A DNA stretch of 63,543 bases from the NCBI GenBank assembly GCA_050700835.1, contig JBOHDX010000006.1, forward strand, positions 1 through 63,543, read 5' to 3'. Shown in pieces: positions 38,654 through 47,565 of this stretch. Every line of letters starts with the position of its first letter. Position 1 is the stretch's first letter. The notes under the pieces were generated by a model. That model had not been told where the DNA came from, did not search any database, and worked only from the letters and a program-made list of their open reading frames with translations. The position numbers were made by a program, and so were the translations under genes. The stretch comes from JBOHDX01 sp050700835. Lineage in GTDB: Bacteria; Actinomycetota; Actinomycetes; Propionibacteriales; Nocardioidaceae.

Positions 38654-38992
38654 TCAGACCTCCGCGAGCTCGAGTGAGGTGAGAAGGAACTCCTCGCCAG
38701 TGAGGACGGCGACGTCGCTGGAGCCGCACTGCCCGCAGAGCAGGAGTGAGTCGTGCGACGCGGTCTCGCCTTGGCACGCTTTGCACCGCAAGGTGACGGG
38801 CACCGAGTCGACGGCCAGCTCCGAGCCCTCCAAGCGGGTCTGCTCGCAGACCAGCGACCAGCAGTACTGCAGGGTGTCAGGGATGACCTGGCGCAAACGC
38901 CCGATCCGGAGATGGATCACCGCAACGGGCCGTCCCCCCGCGGCGCAGTCCACGATCGTGTAGATCGACCCGCACAGCGACAACTCGTGCAC
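38654..38992 (-). CDS. hypA: Hydrogenase nickel-insertion protein HypA
   Basis: A 112-residue metallochaperone. The GTG start at 38992 is preceded by GGGAGG and gives the conserved N terminus M/V-HELSLC, in which His2 ligates nickel. The zinc site is formed by LRCKACQGE and LLCGQCGSSD. HypA delivers Ni2+ together with HypB. It is the first gene of the hydrogenase unit, so the promoter must lie in the 391-bp divergent gap in front. The longer open frame extending upstream lacks homology. Confidence 0.9.
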   Translation of the reverse strand: MHELSLCGSIYTIVDCAAGGRPVAVIHLRIGRLRQVIPDTLQYCWSLVCEQTRLEGSELAVDSVPVTLRCKACQGETASHDSLLLCGQCGSSDVAVLTGEEFLLTSLELAEV

Positions 38993-39383
38993 CGTTCCTC
39001 CCTTGTGACCTGAGCGTCGCCCACTCAGCGCCCCGTGGCAACACCGAGCAGCCACGGTGACATGGCGCGTGCCCCGGATGGGCTGGCCCGCAGCGGCGAG
39101 ATCACACTTCCAGGCGGGAATCGGCGCTGCGAACCGCCTGGAACTGTGATCTCGCGGTGATCGGCGGCGGCGCCCCGTTCGCCGTGACGCCTGTCGTAGG
39201 GACGCATCGCCGAGGCGAAAACCGTGGCAATACACGCATTAGGCGACGATTTCAGTCACTTCGCAGCCCGATGGCTACGGATTTCATTGACAGCCACATC
39301 TTGGGCTGCTTCACTCTCGCTGCTACGGACGGTGCTGCTGCCAAGCTGCGGCCAAACCGTGGCGTGACTGGGAGGAGCGTTCG
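38993..39383. other. 391-bp divergent gap between hypA and the APC permease
   Basis: No credible gene. It should hold the promoters of the hydrogenase unit (minus strand) and of the permease (plus strand). Its main structure is a large inverted repeat at 39096-39155, listed separately. I see no strong -10/-35 pair. Confidence 0.6.
39096..39155. repeat. 22-bp inverted repeat in front of hypA (operator or hairpin candidate)
   Basis: Left arm 39096-39117 and right arm 39134-39155 are reverse complements at 21 of 22 positions (core GAGATCACA ... TTCCAGGCGG; one C/G mismatch). The loop is 16 bp. The centre lies about 133 bp before the hypA start and 258 bp before the permease start. Both flanking genes point away, so a terminator is unlikely. 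A dimeric-regulator site or a cruciform or RNA hairpin is possible. It could also be a small mobile remnant. Confidence 0.75.
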
Positions 39384-40871
39384 ATGTCGACCACGACCGT
39401 CCAGACCCGAGACCCGGAGCCCGAGCACCGCCTGCACGGCAACGTGCTGAACGCGCTCGACTCCATCGTCATGGCCGTCGCCGGCAGCGCGCCGGCGTAC
39501 TCGATCGCGGCGACGACGGCCACCCTCGTCGTCATCGCCGGTCTGGCGAGCCCCGCCGCGCTGCTGTGGTGCGGCATCCCGATGCTCGGCATCGCGTGGG
39601 CGTTCTCCTATCTCGGCCGAGCGGACGTCAACGCAGGGGCAAGCTACTCGTGGGTGGGGCGGGCTCTGCACCCGGCGCTGGGCTATCTGTCCGGCTGGGC
39701 GTTGGTGGTGTCGGCGACGATCTTCATGGTGGCGGGTTCACTGCCGGCCGGCTCGGTCACTCTGGCTCTGATCGACCCCAGCCAGCAGAACACCACGTGG
39801 CTGGTGACGCTCGTCGGCTCGGTGTGGTTCCTGGTCATGGTGACCTGTGTGCTCGTCGGTGTGCGACTGACCGCGCGCGCCCAGTGGGTCATGTCGTCGA
39901 TCGAGGTTGCCATCCTGGTGCTGTTCGCGATCATCTGCCTGGTACGCGCGGCGGTCAGCACTCACGCCGGCCCGTCGTTCTCGTGGAGCTGGCTCGGGTT
40001 CAGCCACTTCAGCGGCATGTCCGGGTTCGTCTCTGCAGCGTTGATCGCTGCGTTCTACTACTGGGGGTGGGACGTCAGTGCCAACCTCAACGAGGAGACC
40101 AAGGACAGCCGCAAGGCATCCGGCCTCGGCGGCATCATCGGCGTGGTCATCGTGTTCGTCCTGTTCGAGGCATTCACGATCGCCATCAACATGACCCTGT
40201 CGGCGAAGACGATCGGCAACGGCAGCGGCAACATCCTGGGTACGCTCGGCGACGTCGTGTGGCCTGGCCCGGGCGGCAAGATCCTGATTGTCGCGGTCAT
40301 GCTGTCGACCGTGGCGACCCTGGAGACCACGCTGATCCAGGTGACGCGCTCGTTGTTCGCCATGGGTCGCGACCACACACTGCCGCGCCGCTTCGGCAGG
40401 GTCCACCCACGGTGGCGTACGCCCGCGTTCGCGACTGTCGTGGTTGCCCTGACGTCCCTGGTGCTCTTCATCGGGTCGAACTTCCTCGGCAGCGTCGGCA
40501 CGATCCTGTCGGACGCGATCAGCTCGATCGGGTTGCAGATCGCGTTCTACTACGCGCTCGCCGGCTTCGCCGTGGTCATCGCGTACCGCAGGTTGATCAT
40601 GAAGTCGCTGCAGAACTTCCTGTTCATCGGGTTGTGGCCGCTGGTCGGCGCCGTCTTCATGGTCTGGATCTTCATCGAGTCGATCCCGTCGTTGGGTGCC
40701 ACGGTGGACCTGATCGGACTCGGCACCTTGGCGGCCGGGCTGATCCCGATGAGCATCTACTGGGCCAAGGGGAGCCCCTACTTCGTCCGGCGCCCGCTCG
40801 GCGTGGGCGAGGACCCGCCGGACCTGCCGCTCACCCCGCAGTCGCCGGATCCGTTGGAGATCCCGGCGTGA
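39384..40871 (+). CDS. APC-family amino acid permease (lysine-pathway candidate)
   Basis: A 495-residue protein with about 12 membrane helices after an N-terminal cytoplasmic part. The first-helix motif ALDSIVMAVAGSAPAYSIAA (unwound Gly-x-x-Pro substrate site), SYLGRADVNAGASYSWVGRA (loop 2-3 with Gly-Ala-x-Tyr) and FYYWGWDVSANLNEETKD (the E-E-T motif of the family) are clear. It imports amino acids or amines by proton symport. Neighbouring lysine-catabolism genes, reading convergently from 3 nt beyond its stop, make lysine, 2-aminoadipate or another diamine the leading candidate (inference). Confidence 0.87.
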   Translation: MSTTTVQTRDPEPEHRLHGNVLNALDSIVMAVAGSAPAYSIAATTATLVVIAGLASPAALLWCGIPMLGIAWAFSYLGRADVNAGASYSWVGRALHPALGYLSGWALVVSATIFMVAGSLPAGSVTLALIDPSQQNTTWLVTLVGSVWFLVMVTCVLVGVRLTARAQWVMSSIEVAILVLFAIICLVRAAVSTHAGPSFSWSWLGFSHFSGMSGFVSAALIAAFYYWGWDVSANLNEETKDSRKASGLGGIIGVVIVFVLFEAFTIAINMTLSAKTIGNGSGNILGTLGDVVWPGPGGKILIVAVMLSTVATLETTLIQVTRSLFAMGRDHTLPRRFGRVHPRWRTPAFATVVVALTSLVLFIGSNFLGSVGTILSDAISSIGLQIAFYYALAGFAVVIAYRRLIMKSLQNFLFIGLWPLVGAVFMVWIFIESIPSLGATVDLIGLGTLAAGLIPMSIYWAKGSPYFVRRPLGVGEDPPDLPLTPQSPDPLEIPA

Positions 40872-40874
40872 GCG

Positions 40875-43067
40875 TCACCCGTGGTGCACGAGGTCGACCG
40901 CGGCCTTCTCGATCGCGGTCTCGTCCAGCAGCACCGTGTTGGCCGCCGGGCCGAGCGGCACGAAGCTGTCCTCACTGGTGACCCTGCGCAGCTGCCCCCG
41001 GTAGCCGGCGTCGACGAGTGCGGTGACCACACCCTCGGACACGCCCCCGGTACGCCGGGTCTCGTCGACGACCAGCACCCGGCCGGTCGCTTGGGCCGCC
41101 CGCAGCACGTCGTCGATCGGCAGTGGGGCCAGCCAGCGCAGGTCGACGACCCGGCTGCGAATCTGCTGGCCGGCCAGCCGACGGGCCACGCGCAGGCTCA
41201 TCCGCAGCCCGTTGCCGAACGTGACGATGGTGAGGTCGTCGCCGTCGCCGTAGGTACGGGCACTCCCCAAGGGGACGTGTGCGTCAGGGGCCGGGTGGGC
41301 CGACAGCCAGCCGCCATCGCCGTCCTCGTGGAGATCCCGCGTGTGATAGAGCGCGATCGGCTCGAGGAACACGCAGACCGATCCGTCGACGGCGGCCGCG
41401 GCCGCGCAGCTGCGCAGCATCGCTGCGGCGTCGTCGGGTCGGGCCGGTGACGCGATCACCAGTCCCGGCACGTCGCGCAGAACTCCCACTGCGTTGTCGT
41501 TGTGGAAGTGCCCGCCGAACCCCTTCTGGTAGGCGTAGCCGGCCACGCGTACCACCATCGGGTTGCGGAAGTGCCCGGCCGAGAAGAACTGCTGGGTGGC
41601 CGCCTCGCCCCGGATCTGGTCCTCGGCGTTGTGAAGGTAGGCGAGGTACTGGATCTCGGGCACCGGCAGCAGGCCGGCCAGGCCGCCACCGAGGGCGACA
41701 CCGAGGATCGACTGCTCGTCCAGCAGCGTGTCGAACACCCGGGCCCGGCCGAACTGCCGCTGCAGCCCCTTGGTCACGCCATAGACGCCGCCCTTGCGCC
41801 CGACGTCCTCGCCGAACACGACCATGCCCGGATGCGTCACGAGCAGCTCGCCGAGCGAGCGGTTGACGGCCTGCGCCACTGTGACGGGCTCCTCCACGTC
41901 GTGCCCGGCCGGTCGCTCGGCCCCTCCTCGCGCGACCTCGGCGACGCGGTCCGGGTGCCGCGGCGCCAGCGGCGCCATCACCTCGGCCGAGCTGGCCAAC
42001 GGACGGTCCGTCAGCACCCGCCTGGCGATGTCGTGGACGCGCTGCCCCACCGCGTCGTAACGAGCGAGCACCTCGTCCGGGGTGAGCAGCCCGGCGCCTA
42101 CGACCGTCCTCGCCGTCGCGACCAGGGGGTCGCGCGCAAGGTCCGAGGCCAGCTCACTGGGTGTGCGGTAGGCCGTCTCGGCGTCGCTGCCAGCGTGACC
42201 GAGGAACCGGACGGTGGACAGGTGCAGGAAGACCGGGCGTCGGCGGGCTCGGGCCAGCTGCGCGGCCCGGCGGGCCACGTCGTAGGTCTCCACCACGTCC
42301 GAGCCGTCGGCCGCGAGGTAGGTCAGCCCGGCCCGGTCACCGTAGGCGGCGGCGATCCATCCCCGCGGCGTGGGCACGCTGATGCCGAGGCCGTTGTCCT
42401 CGCAGACCAGCAGCAGCGGGACCGGAATCCCTTGGTACGCCGTGTGACAGGCCGCGTTGATGGCGCCGACCGCAGTGGAGTGGTTGGCCGACGAGTCACC
42501 GAACGACGTGACGACGACGGCGTCGCGCGGCCACGGGCAGTCGACCCCGAGCTTGGCCGCCCGGCCGATGCCCAGGGCGAGGCCGAGCGCCCGCGGCAGG
42601 TGTGACGCGATGGTCGAGGTCTGCGGGATCACGGACAGCTCGGCGCGCCCGAACACCTTGTGTCGTCCGCCCGCGATCGGCTCGTCCGCCGACGCGGCCA
42701 CGCCGAGCAGGACGTCACGGACGGGGTCGATTCCGGCCACCTGGTGCGCGCGTGCGCAGTAGAACCCGCCGGACCGGTAGTGCAGCAGGGCGGGGTCGTT
42801 CGGGCGCAGCGCGGCAGCCACCGCGGCGTTGCCCTCGTGGCCGGCCGACCCGATCGTGTAGAAGCCGCGGCCTTGCTGCTGCATCCACCGTGCCGCCAGG
42901 TCCAGGTGCCGACTCTCCAGCTGTGCATCGAAGACCGCGAGACAGGTGCCCGCGTCCATCGTGCTGCCCGTGCGTACCGGTCCGGTCGGGGGCCGGCTGT
43001 CGGGCGGATCGGGCAGCTGCGCGACGGCCTGACGGAAGTGGACGTCGAGATCGGCGGCGGTGGTCAT
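40875..43067 (-). CDS. Fused alpha/beta E1 component of a 2-oxoacid dehydrogenase
   Basis: A 730-residue thiamine-diphosphate enzyme. The alpha-like half (1-360) has the ThDP/Mg motif VTSFGDSSANHSTAVGAIN ending at LLLVCEDN. The beta-like half (400-730) has VFGEDVGRKGGVYGVTKGLQ and PEIQYLAYLHNAEDQIRG, plus a C-terminal transketolase-type domain (VVDLRWLAPLPIDDV, VLVVDETRRTGG). E1 alpha and beta are usually separate genes; a natural fusion is known in some actinobacteria. No E2 or E3 lies in the window. In this lysine cluster, 2-oxoadipate or a branched-chain-like 2-oxoacid is a plausible substrate (inference). It starts 33 nt downstream of the dehydrogenase gene. Confidence 0.82.
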   Translation of the reverse strand: MTTAADLDVHFRQAVAQLPDPPDSRPPTGPVRTGSTMDAGTCLAVFDAQLESRHLDLAARWMQQQGRGFYTIGSAGHEGNAAVAAALRPNDPALLHYRSGGFYCARAHQVAGIDPVRDVLLGVAASADEPIAGGRHKVFGRAELSVIPQTSTIASHLPRALGLALGIGRAAKLGVDCPWPRDAVVVTSFGDSSANHSTAVGAINAACHTAYQGIPVPLLLVCEDNGLGISVPTPRGWIAAAYGDRAGLTYLAADGSDVVETYDVARRAAQLARARRRPVFLHLSTVRFLGHAGSDAETAYRTPSELASDLARDPLVATARTVVGAGLLTPDEVLARYDAVGQRVHDIARRVLTDRPLASSAEVMAPLAPRHPDRVAEVARGGAERPAGHDVEEPVTVAQAVNRSLGELLVTHPGMVVFGEDVGRKGGVYGVTKGLQRQFGRARVFDTLLDEQSILGVALGGGLAGLLPVPEIQYLAYLHNAEDQIRGEAATQQFFSAGHFRNPMVVRVAGYAYQKGFGGHFHNDNAVGVLRDVPGLVIASPARPDDAAAMLRSCAAAAAVDGSVCVFLEPIALYHTRDLHEDGDGGWLSAHPAPDAHVPLGSARTYGDGDDLTIVTFGNGLRMSLRVARRLAGQQIRSRVVDLRWLAPLPIDDVLRAAQATGRVLVVDETRRTGGVSEGVVTALVDAGYRGQLRRVTSEDSFVPLGPAANTVLLDETAIEKAAVDLVHHG

Positions 43068-43100
43068 CGTCGCGTCACCGCCGCGGCACAGCGACCGGGC

Positions 43101-44666
43101 TCACAGCCGGAACTCGGAGTCCGGGACGAGCTCGACGACGTCCATCTGGGCCTTCTGGAGCCGACCGGAGTAGTCCCAGTTCAGCGCCTGCCAGCGGGTG
43201 AACTGGTCGAGCACCCACGGCCCGGACTGGCGCGATCCGTTGCCCGACTTGCCGTTGCCGCCGAACGGCAGGTGCGCCTCGGCCCCCGACGTGGAGTTGT
43301 TGACGCTGAGCATCCCCGCAGACACGCCGCGGCGGAACGCGAACGCGTCCTTCGCGTCGTTGGTGTAGATCGACGAGGAGAGTCCGTAGCCGGGCAGGTT
43401 GGCCAGCGCGATGGCCTGGTCCATCGTGCGATACGTCGTCACGCCCACCAGCGGTCCGAACGTCTCCTTGCGGAAGATGTCGTCGTCGGTACGCACGCCG
43501 TCGACGATCGTCGGGTGGTAGAAGACTCCCGCGTCCGGGTCGCCCACGAACCCGGCCCGGGGGTTGTCGGCAGTGATCCGTCCGACCCCGGTCGAGCCCA
43601 GCACCTTGTGGTGCGGCGCGATCCAGCCGAGGAAGCGGTCGAAGTTGTCGGCGAACTTCTGGTCCAGCATCGGTCCGTACAGCACGTCGGCCGTCGGGTC
43701 GCCGACCTTCGCCGCCGACGTCGCCTCGGCGAACCTCGCCAGGAAGTCGTCATGCACCGACTCGTGGCAGATGACGGTGCCGAGCGAGGTGCACCGTTGA
43801 CCGGCCGTCCCGAACCCGGCGAACAACGCACCCTCGACCGCCAGGTCGATGTCGGCGTGCTCGGTGACGACCATCGGGTTCTTGCCGCCGAGCTCAAGGC
43901 ACGCCGACTGCAGGTGCCGGCCGGTGAGCTCGCCGATCCGGGAGCCGACCTCGCTCGAGCCGGTGAACCCCACCTTGTCGACGAGTCCTTGTTCGAGGGT
44001 CTGCTCGAGGCCGGCGAACGTCGTGGGTCCGTCGGCGTAGATGACGTTGAACACGCCGGCGGGCAGCCCGCCACCACGGCAGAAGATCTCGTGGAACGCG
44101 GCCGCGGTCGCCGCGGCGTACTCCGCGGGCTTCCACACGACGGCGTTGCCGCACAGCAGTGCCGGCACGATGTACCAGGACGGCACCGCGACCGGGAAGT
44201 TGCCGGCGGTGATGACCGCCACCGTCCCGACCGGGTTGCGGAACGTGAACAGCTGCTTGTCCGGCATCTCGCTCGGGATCGTCTGGCCGTACAACCGGCG
44301 GCCCTCGCCGAGGAAGAAGTCGCAGGTGTCGATGATCTCCTGGACTTCGCCCAGCGCCTCGGGATAGGGCTTGCCGATCTCGCGGGTGACCAGGCGCGCG
44401 AGCGCCTCCTTGTTGTCCTCCACCAGCCGGCCGATGTGAGCGATGGCGCGTCCGCGCACCGGCGCCGGGACGTCCGCCCACGCTCGCTGCGCCTCCTTCG
44501 CGGCGGTCGCCGCCGCCACGAACTGGGCGGCGTCGCCGAGCGACACGTCGGCGACGACGTCGTCGAGCCGGGACGGGTTGGTGGACGTGATCCGTCCGCC
44601 CGGCGCGCCGGTGACCGGCTGACCGGCGATGACCGGGGTGACGGTACGGGTGTTGCGCTGCTCCAT
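43101..44666 (-). CDS. L-piperideine-6-carboxylate / aminoadipate semialdehyde dehydrogenase
   Basis: A 521-residue aldehyde dehydrogenase. ATG 44666 gives the family N terminus. Seen: NPVGTVAVITAGNFPVAVPS and WKPAEYAAATAA (NAD binding), VDKVGFTGSSEVGSRIGE, the general-base Glu in LELGGKNPMVV, the nucleophile Cys in FGTAGQRCTSLGT, and KETFGPLVGV. The FGTAGQRCTSLGT form is that of P6C dehydrogenases (antiquitin-like/Pcd), which oxidise the product of lysine 6-aminotransferase to 2-aminoadipate. The neighbouring lat gene supports this. A general aldehyde dehydrogenase is less likely. Confidence 0.87.
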   Translation of the reverse strand: MEQRNTRTVTPVIAGQPVTGAPGGRITSTNPSRLDDVVADVSLGDAAQFVAAATAAKEAQRAWADVPAPVRGRAIAHIGRLVEDNKEALARLVTREIGKPYPEALGEVQEIIDTCDFFLGEGRRLYGQTIPSEMPDKQLFTFRNPVGTVAVITAGNFPVAVPSWYIVPALLCGNAVVWKPAEYAAATAAAFHEIFCRGGGLPAGVFNVIYADGPTTFAGLEQTLEQGLVDKVGFTGSSEVGSRIGELTGRHLQSACLELGGKNPMVVTEHADIDLAVEGALFAGFGTAGQRCTSLGTVICHESVHDDFLARFAEATSAAKVGDPTADVLYGPMLDQKFADNFDRFLGWIAPHHKVLGSTGVGRITADNPRAGFVGDPDAGVFYHPTIVDGVRTDDDIFRKETFGPLVGVTTYRTMDQAIALANLPGYGLSSSIYTNDAKDAFAFRRGVSAGMLSVNNSTSGAEAHLPFGGNGKSGNGSRQSGPWVLDQFTRWQALNWDYSGRLQKAQMDVVELVPDSEFRL

Positions 44667-44697
44667 CGTTGGCGTCCTTAGCTGCTCGTCGGGTCGG

Positions 44698-46074
44698 TCA
44701 GTCGGTGGGCGTGCCCAGCGCACGGTCGAGGGCGTCCAGGCCGATGCCGAGCTCCTGCTCGGTGATCGTGAGGGCCGGTCGCACCCGGATCGACCGCTCA
44801 CCGCATGGCAGCACCATGACATGTTCGTCCCGCAACCTGCCGATGGTGGCCTCACGTACCTGCCCGTCGGGCAGGTCAAAGGCACACATCAGACCGCGGC
44901 CGCGCACGTTCGACACCAGATCGGGGTGCCGCTCGCCGAGAGAATGGAGCTCGCCGAGGAACCACGCGCCGATCTTCGCCGCCTGCCCGATGAGGCCGTC
45001 GCGCTCGATGATCTCGAGGATCCTGCGGGCGCGGACCATGTCGACCAGGCCGCCGCCCCAGGTGGAGTTGATCCGGCCGGACACGAGGAACACGTTGTCG
45101 GCGACCTCGTCGACGCGGCGACCGGCCATGATGCCGCCGACTTGCGCCTTCTTGGCGAACGCGACGATGTCGGGCTCCAACCCGAGCTGTTGGTACGCCC
45201 ACGCGGTGCCGGTCAGGCCGACGCCGGTCTGGACCTCGTCGAGCACGAAGAGGGCGTCGTACTCGTGGCACAGCGCCTGCATGGCCTGCAGGAACTCGGG
45301 GCGAAGGTGGTTGTCGCCTCCCTCACCCTGAATCGGCTCGGCGATGAAGCAGGCGATGTCGTGGGGGTCGGCCTCGAAGGCCGCGCGGGCCTGGCCGAGC
45401 GCGGTGGCCTCGGCTGCAACGACGTCGTCGAGGTGCTCGTCCAGCGGGAATCGCGCGGCGGGGACGTCGATCCGGGGCCAGTCGAACTTCGGGAACCGGT
45501 CGGTCTTGCCGGGATCGGTGTTGGTCAACGACATGGTGTAGCCGGACCGACCGTGGAAGGCGCGGGTCAGGTGCAGCACCTTGGTGCCCAGGTCACGTGA
45601 GCGACCGGCCGCCTCGTTGCGCCTGCTCTTCCAGTCGAACGCCGTCTTCAGCGCGTTCTCCACGGCCAGCGCCCCACCCTCGACGAAGAACAGGTGCGGC
45701 AGCGCCGGATCACCGAGCACCCTGGCGAAGGTCTCGACGAAGGCCGCGAAGTGCGTCGTGTAGACGTCGGAGTTGGCCGGCTTGTTCGCCGCCACCTCGG
45801 CCAGCAGGGCGAGGAAGTCCGGGTCGTCGGCGAGGCCGTGCGGGTTCGAGCCCAGCGCGGCCGACGCGAAGAAGGTGTAGAGATCGAGATACCGCTCGCC
45901 AGAGCGGGCGTCGACGAACCACGAGCCTTGACTGGCGCGGGTGTCGTACACCAGCTTGAACCCGTCGGTGAGCAGGTGCCGAGCGAGCACGTCGTGGACG
46001 TGCGCGGCGTCGACAGTGGTGCCCGTCGAGGCGTGGGCACGCTCGCCGGTGGTCTGGCCGATCGTGGACGTCAT
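44698..46074 (-). CDS. lat: L-lysine 6-aminotransferase
   Basis: A 458-residue class-III PLP aminotransferase that removes the epsilon-amino group of lysine, giving aminoadipate semialdehyde/P6C. Seen: FVEGGALAVENALKTAFDWK, FHGRSGYTMSLTNTDP, ACFIAEPIQGEGGDNHLRP, FVLDEVQTGVGLTGTAW (Asp binding the PLP nitrogen) and the PLP Lys in DIVAFAKKAQVGGIMAGRR. The FAKKAQVGG and RINSTWGGGLVDMVR segments are characteristic of lysine 6-transaminases (cephamycin and lysine-degradation type). It lies 31 nt upstream of the dehydrogenase, so the two are co-transcribed and probably led by the lat promoter. No Lrp-type regulator is adjacent. Confidence 0.9.
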   Translation of the reverse strand: MTSTIGQTTGERAHASTGTTVDAAHVHDVLARHLLTDGFKLVYDTRASQGSWFVDARSGERYLDLYTFFASAALGSNPHGLADDPDFLALLAEVAANKPANSDVYTTHFAAFVETFARVLGDPALPHLFFVEGGALAVENALKTAFDWKSRRNEAAGRSRDLGTKVLHLTRAFHGRSGYTMSLTNTDPGKTDRFPKFDWPRIDVPAARFPLDEHLDDVVAAEATALGQARAAFEADPHDIACFIAEPIQGEGGDNHLRPEFLQAMQALCHEYDALFVLDEVQTGVGLTGTAWAYQQLGLEPDIVAFAKKAQVGGIMAGRRVDEVADNVFLVSGRINSTWGGGLVDMVRARRILEIIERDGLIGQAAKIGAWFLGELHSLGERHPDLVSNVRGRGLMCAFDLPDGQVREATIGRLRDEHVMVLPCGERSIRVRPALTITEQELGIGLDALDRALGTPTD

Positions 46075-46193
46075 CGCAAATCCTCCTGTCGCAGGGGTGC
46101 TTCACCGGATGTCTTGAAGTGTAATGCCCCGTTCCGCCGCAACACATATGGTCCGAGGGATCCGTGGCCGCGGCCGTGCGACCGACCGCCCGG

Positions 46194-46616
46194 TCAGTCC
46201 GACGGCGGCCGCCGCAGGCGCTTGATCTCCCCGCGACGCTTCTTCGCCTCGGTACGCCGGCGCACCGACGCGCGGGTGGGTCCGGTGGGTCGCCGGACAC
46301 GGACCGGTCGTACCGCCGCGGCCAGCAGCGCGGCCAGACGCCGTCGGGCCGCGTCGCGGTTTCGCTGCTGGGAACGGTGCTCGGACGCCGCGATGGTGAG
46401 GATCCCGTCGTGCAGCCGGTTGGCCAGCCGCTGCACCGCCCGCGCTCGCTGGGCCGGCGACAGGGCGGGCGAGCGTTCGAGATCCCAGGACAGCTCGACC
46501 CGTGAGTCCGTGGTGTTGACGCCCTGCCCGCCGGGGCCCGACGAGCGGGAGAACCGCCACGACAGCTCGTCGTCGGGGATGAACACGGACGGGTTCACCC
46601 GGATGCCGTCTGCCAT
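46194..46616 (-). CDS. arfB: Peptidyl-tRNA hydrolase ArfB (ribosome rescue)
   Basis: A 140-residue GGQ-domain protein. The motif FSRSSGPGGQGVNTTDSRVE contains the catalytic GGQ, which hydrolyses peptidyl-tRNA on ribosomes stalled without a stop codon. The C terminus is a basic tail (RRTEAKKRRGEIKRLRRP) that enters the empty mRNA channel. Length and tail match ArfB (YaeJ/ICT1) rather than full-length RF1/RF2. ATG 46616. Probably its own transcription unit. Confidence 0.9.
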   Translation of the reverse strand: MADGIRVNPSVFIPDDELSWRFSRSSGPGGQGVNTTDSRVELSWDLERSPALSPAQRARAVQRLANRLHDGILTIAASEHRSQQRNRDAARRRLAALLAAAVRPVRVRRPTGPTRASVRRRTEAKKRRGEIKRLRRPPSD

Positions 46617-46750
46617 GCGTCCATCCTGTCAGCGCGGGCGTTCCGGTCGCATCGCTCACCACCGGTCGAGGGCCCTGCGCTGGTGCCCCGGGTTGGGACC
46701 TGGAACCGCCTACGCTTGACCGCGAACCGGCAGCGCACGGGAGGTCGCAG

Positions 46751-47557
46751 ATGGTCGGCACGGCCACGTCCCCGTCGGTCGCGCGCCCCGGGCTGCCGCC
46801 GGGGCTGACCAAGGCGGTGCTGGCGGTCGAGGTCTGCCTGGTGCTCGCGCTCTCGCTCGGGCGTTCCGGGGTGTACGCCCTCGTCGACCTGATCGCGTCG
46901 GCCACCAGCCCAGGCCGGCTCGGCAGTCAGACCGCGCTGCTGAACGGTTCGCTGTCGCCGGGGCGGCCGTGGATCGACTTCACCCTGCAGGTGCTGGGGC
47001 TGGCCTTCGGCGTGGTGCCGGTGCTGCTCGTGGCGTACCTCCTCCGTCGTTCCGCCGAGAGCCTCCGCACGGTCGGCCTCGACGGGACCCAGCCCGTTCG
47101 TGACGGCGCCCGCGGGGCCGTCATCGCCGCGGTGATCGGCGGTGCGGGCCTGGGCTTCTACCTGCTGACGTACGCGCTGGGTGTCGACCTCACCGTGGTG
47201 GTCGAGAACCTGCCCCCGGTGTGGTGGAAGTTCCCGGTGCTAGTGGCATCGGCGGCGCAGAACGCCCTGTTGGAGGAGGTTGTGGTCGCTGGCTACCTGC
47301 TGCACCGCTTGGCGCAGGCCGGTTGGTCCCCCCGTCGGGCGCTGCTGCTGAGCGCGGTGGTGCGCGGCAGCTACCACCTCTACCAGGGCCTCGGCGGCTT
47401 CGCCGGCAACGTCGTGATGGGACTCGTGTTCGGGTGGTTGTACCAGCGCTGGGGACGGGTCACGCCGCTCGTCGTCGCGCACACCCTGATGGATGGTGTC
47501 GCCTTCGTCGGGTACGCGCTGCTGGCCGGTCACGTCGGCTGGCTGCCGACGCCGTGA
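46751..47557 (+). CDS. CPBP-family intramembrane protease-like protein
   Basis: A 268-residue membrane protein with about seven helices. The CPBP/Abi region has LLEEVVVAGYLLHRLAQAGW, where the canonical EExxxR reads EEVVVA, and later GSYHLYQGLGGFAGNVVMGL and PLVVAHTLMDG, which give the second and third metal-binding His motifs. Many actinobacterial members share the Arg replacement, so activity cannot be excluded. CPBP proteins process prenylated or bacteriocin-type substrates or act in immunity; none is identified here. GAGGTCG precedes the ATG at 46751. Its end lies 8 nt from the convergent iclR stop. Confidence 0.8.
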   Translation: MVGTATSPSVARPGLPPGLTKAVLAVEVCLVLALSLGRSGVYALVDLIASATSPGRLGSQTALLNGSLSPGRPWIDFTLQVLGLAFGVVPVLLVAYLLRRSAESLRTVGLDGTQPVRDGARGAVIAAVIGGAGLGFYLLTYALGVDLTVVVENLPPVWWKFPVLVASAAQNALLEEVVVAGYLLHRLAQAGWSPRRALLLSAVVRGSYHLYQGLGGFAGNVVMGLVFGWLYQRWGRVTPLVVAHTLMDGVAFVGYALLAGHVGWLPTP

Positions 47558-47565
47558 CGGCGGGA

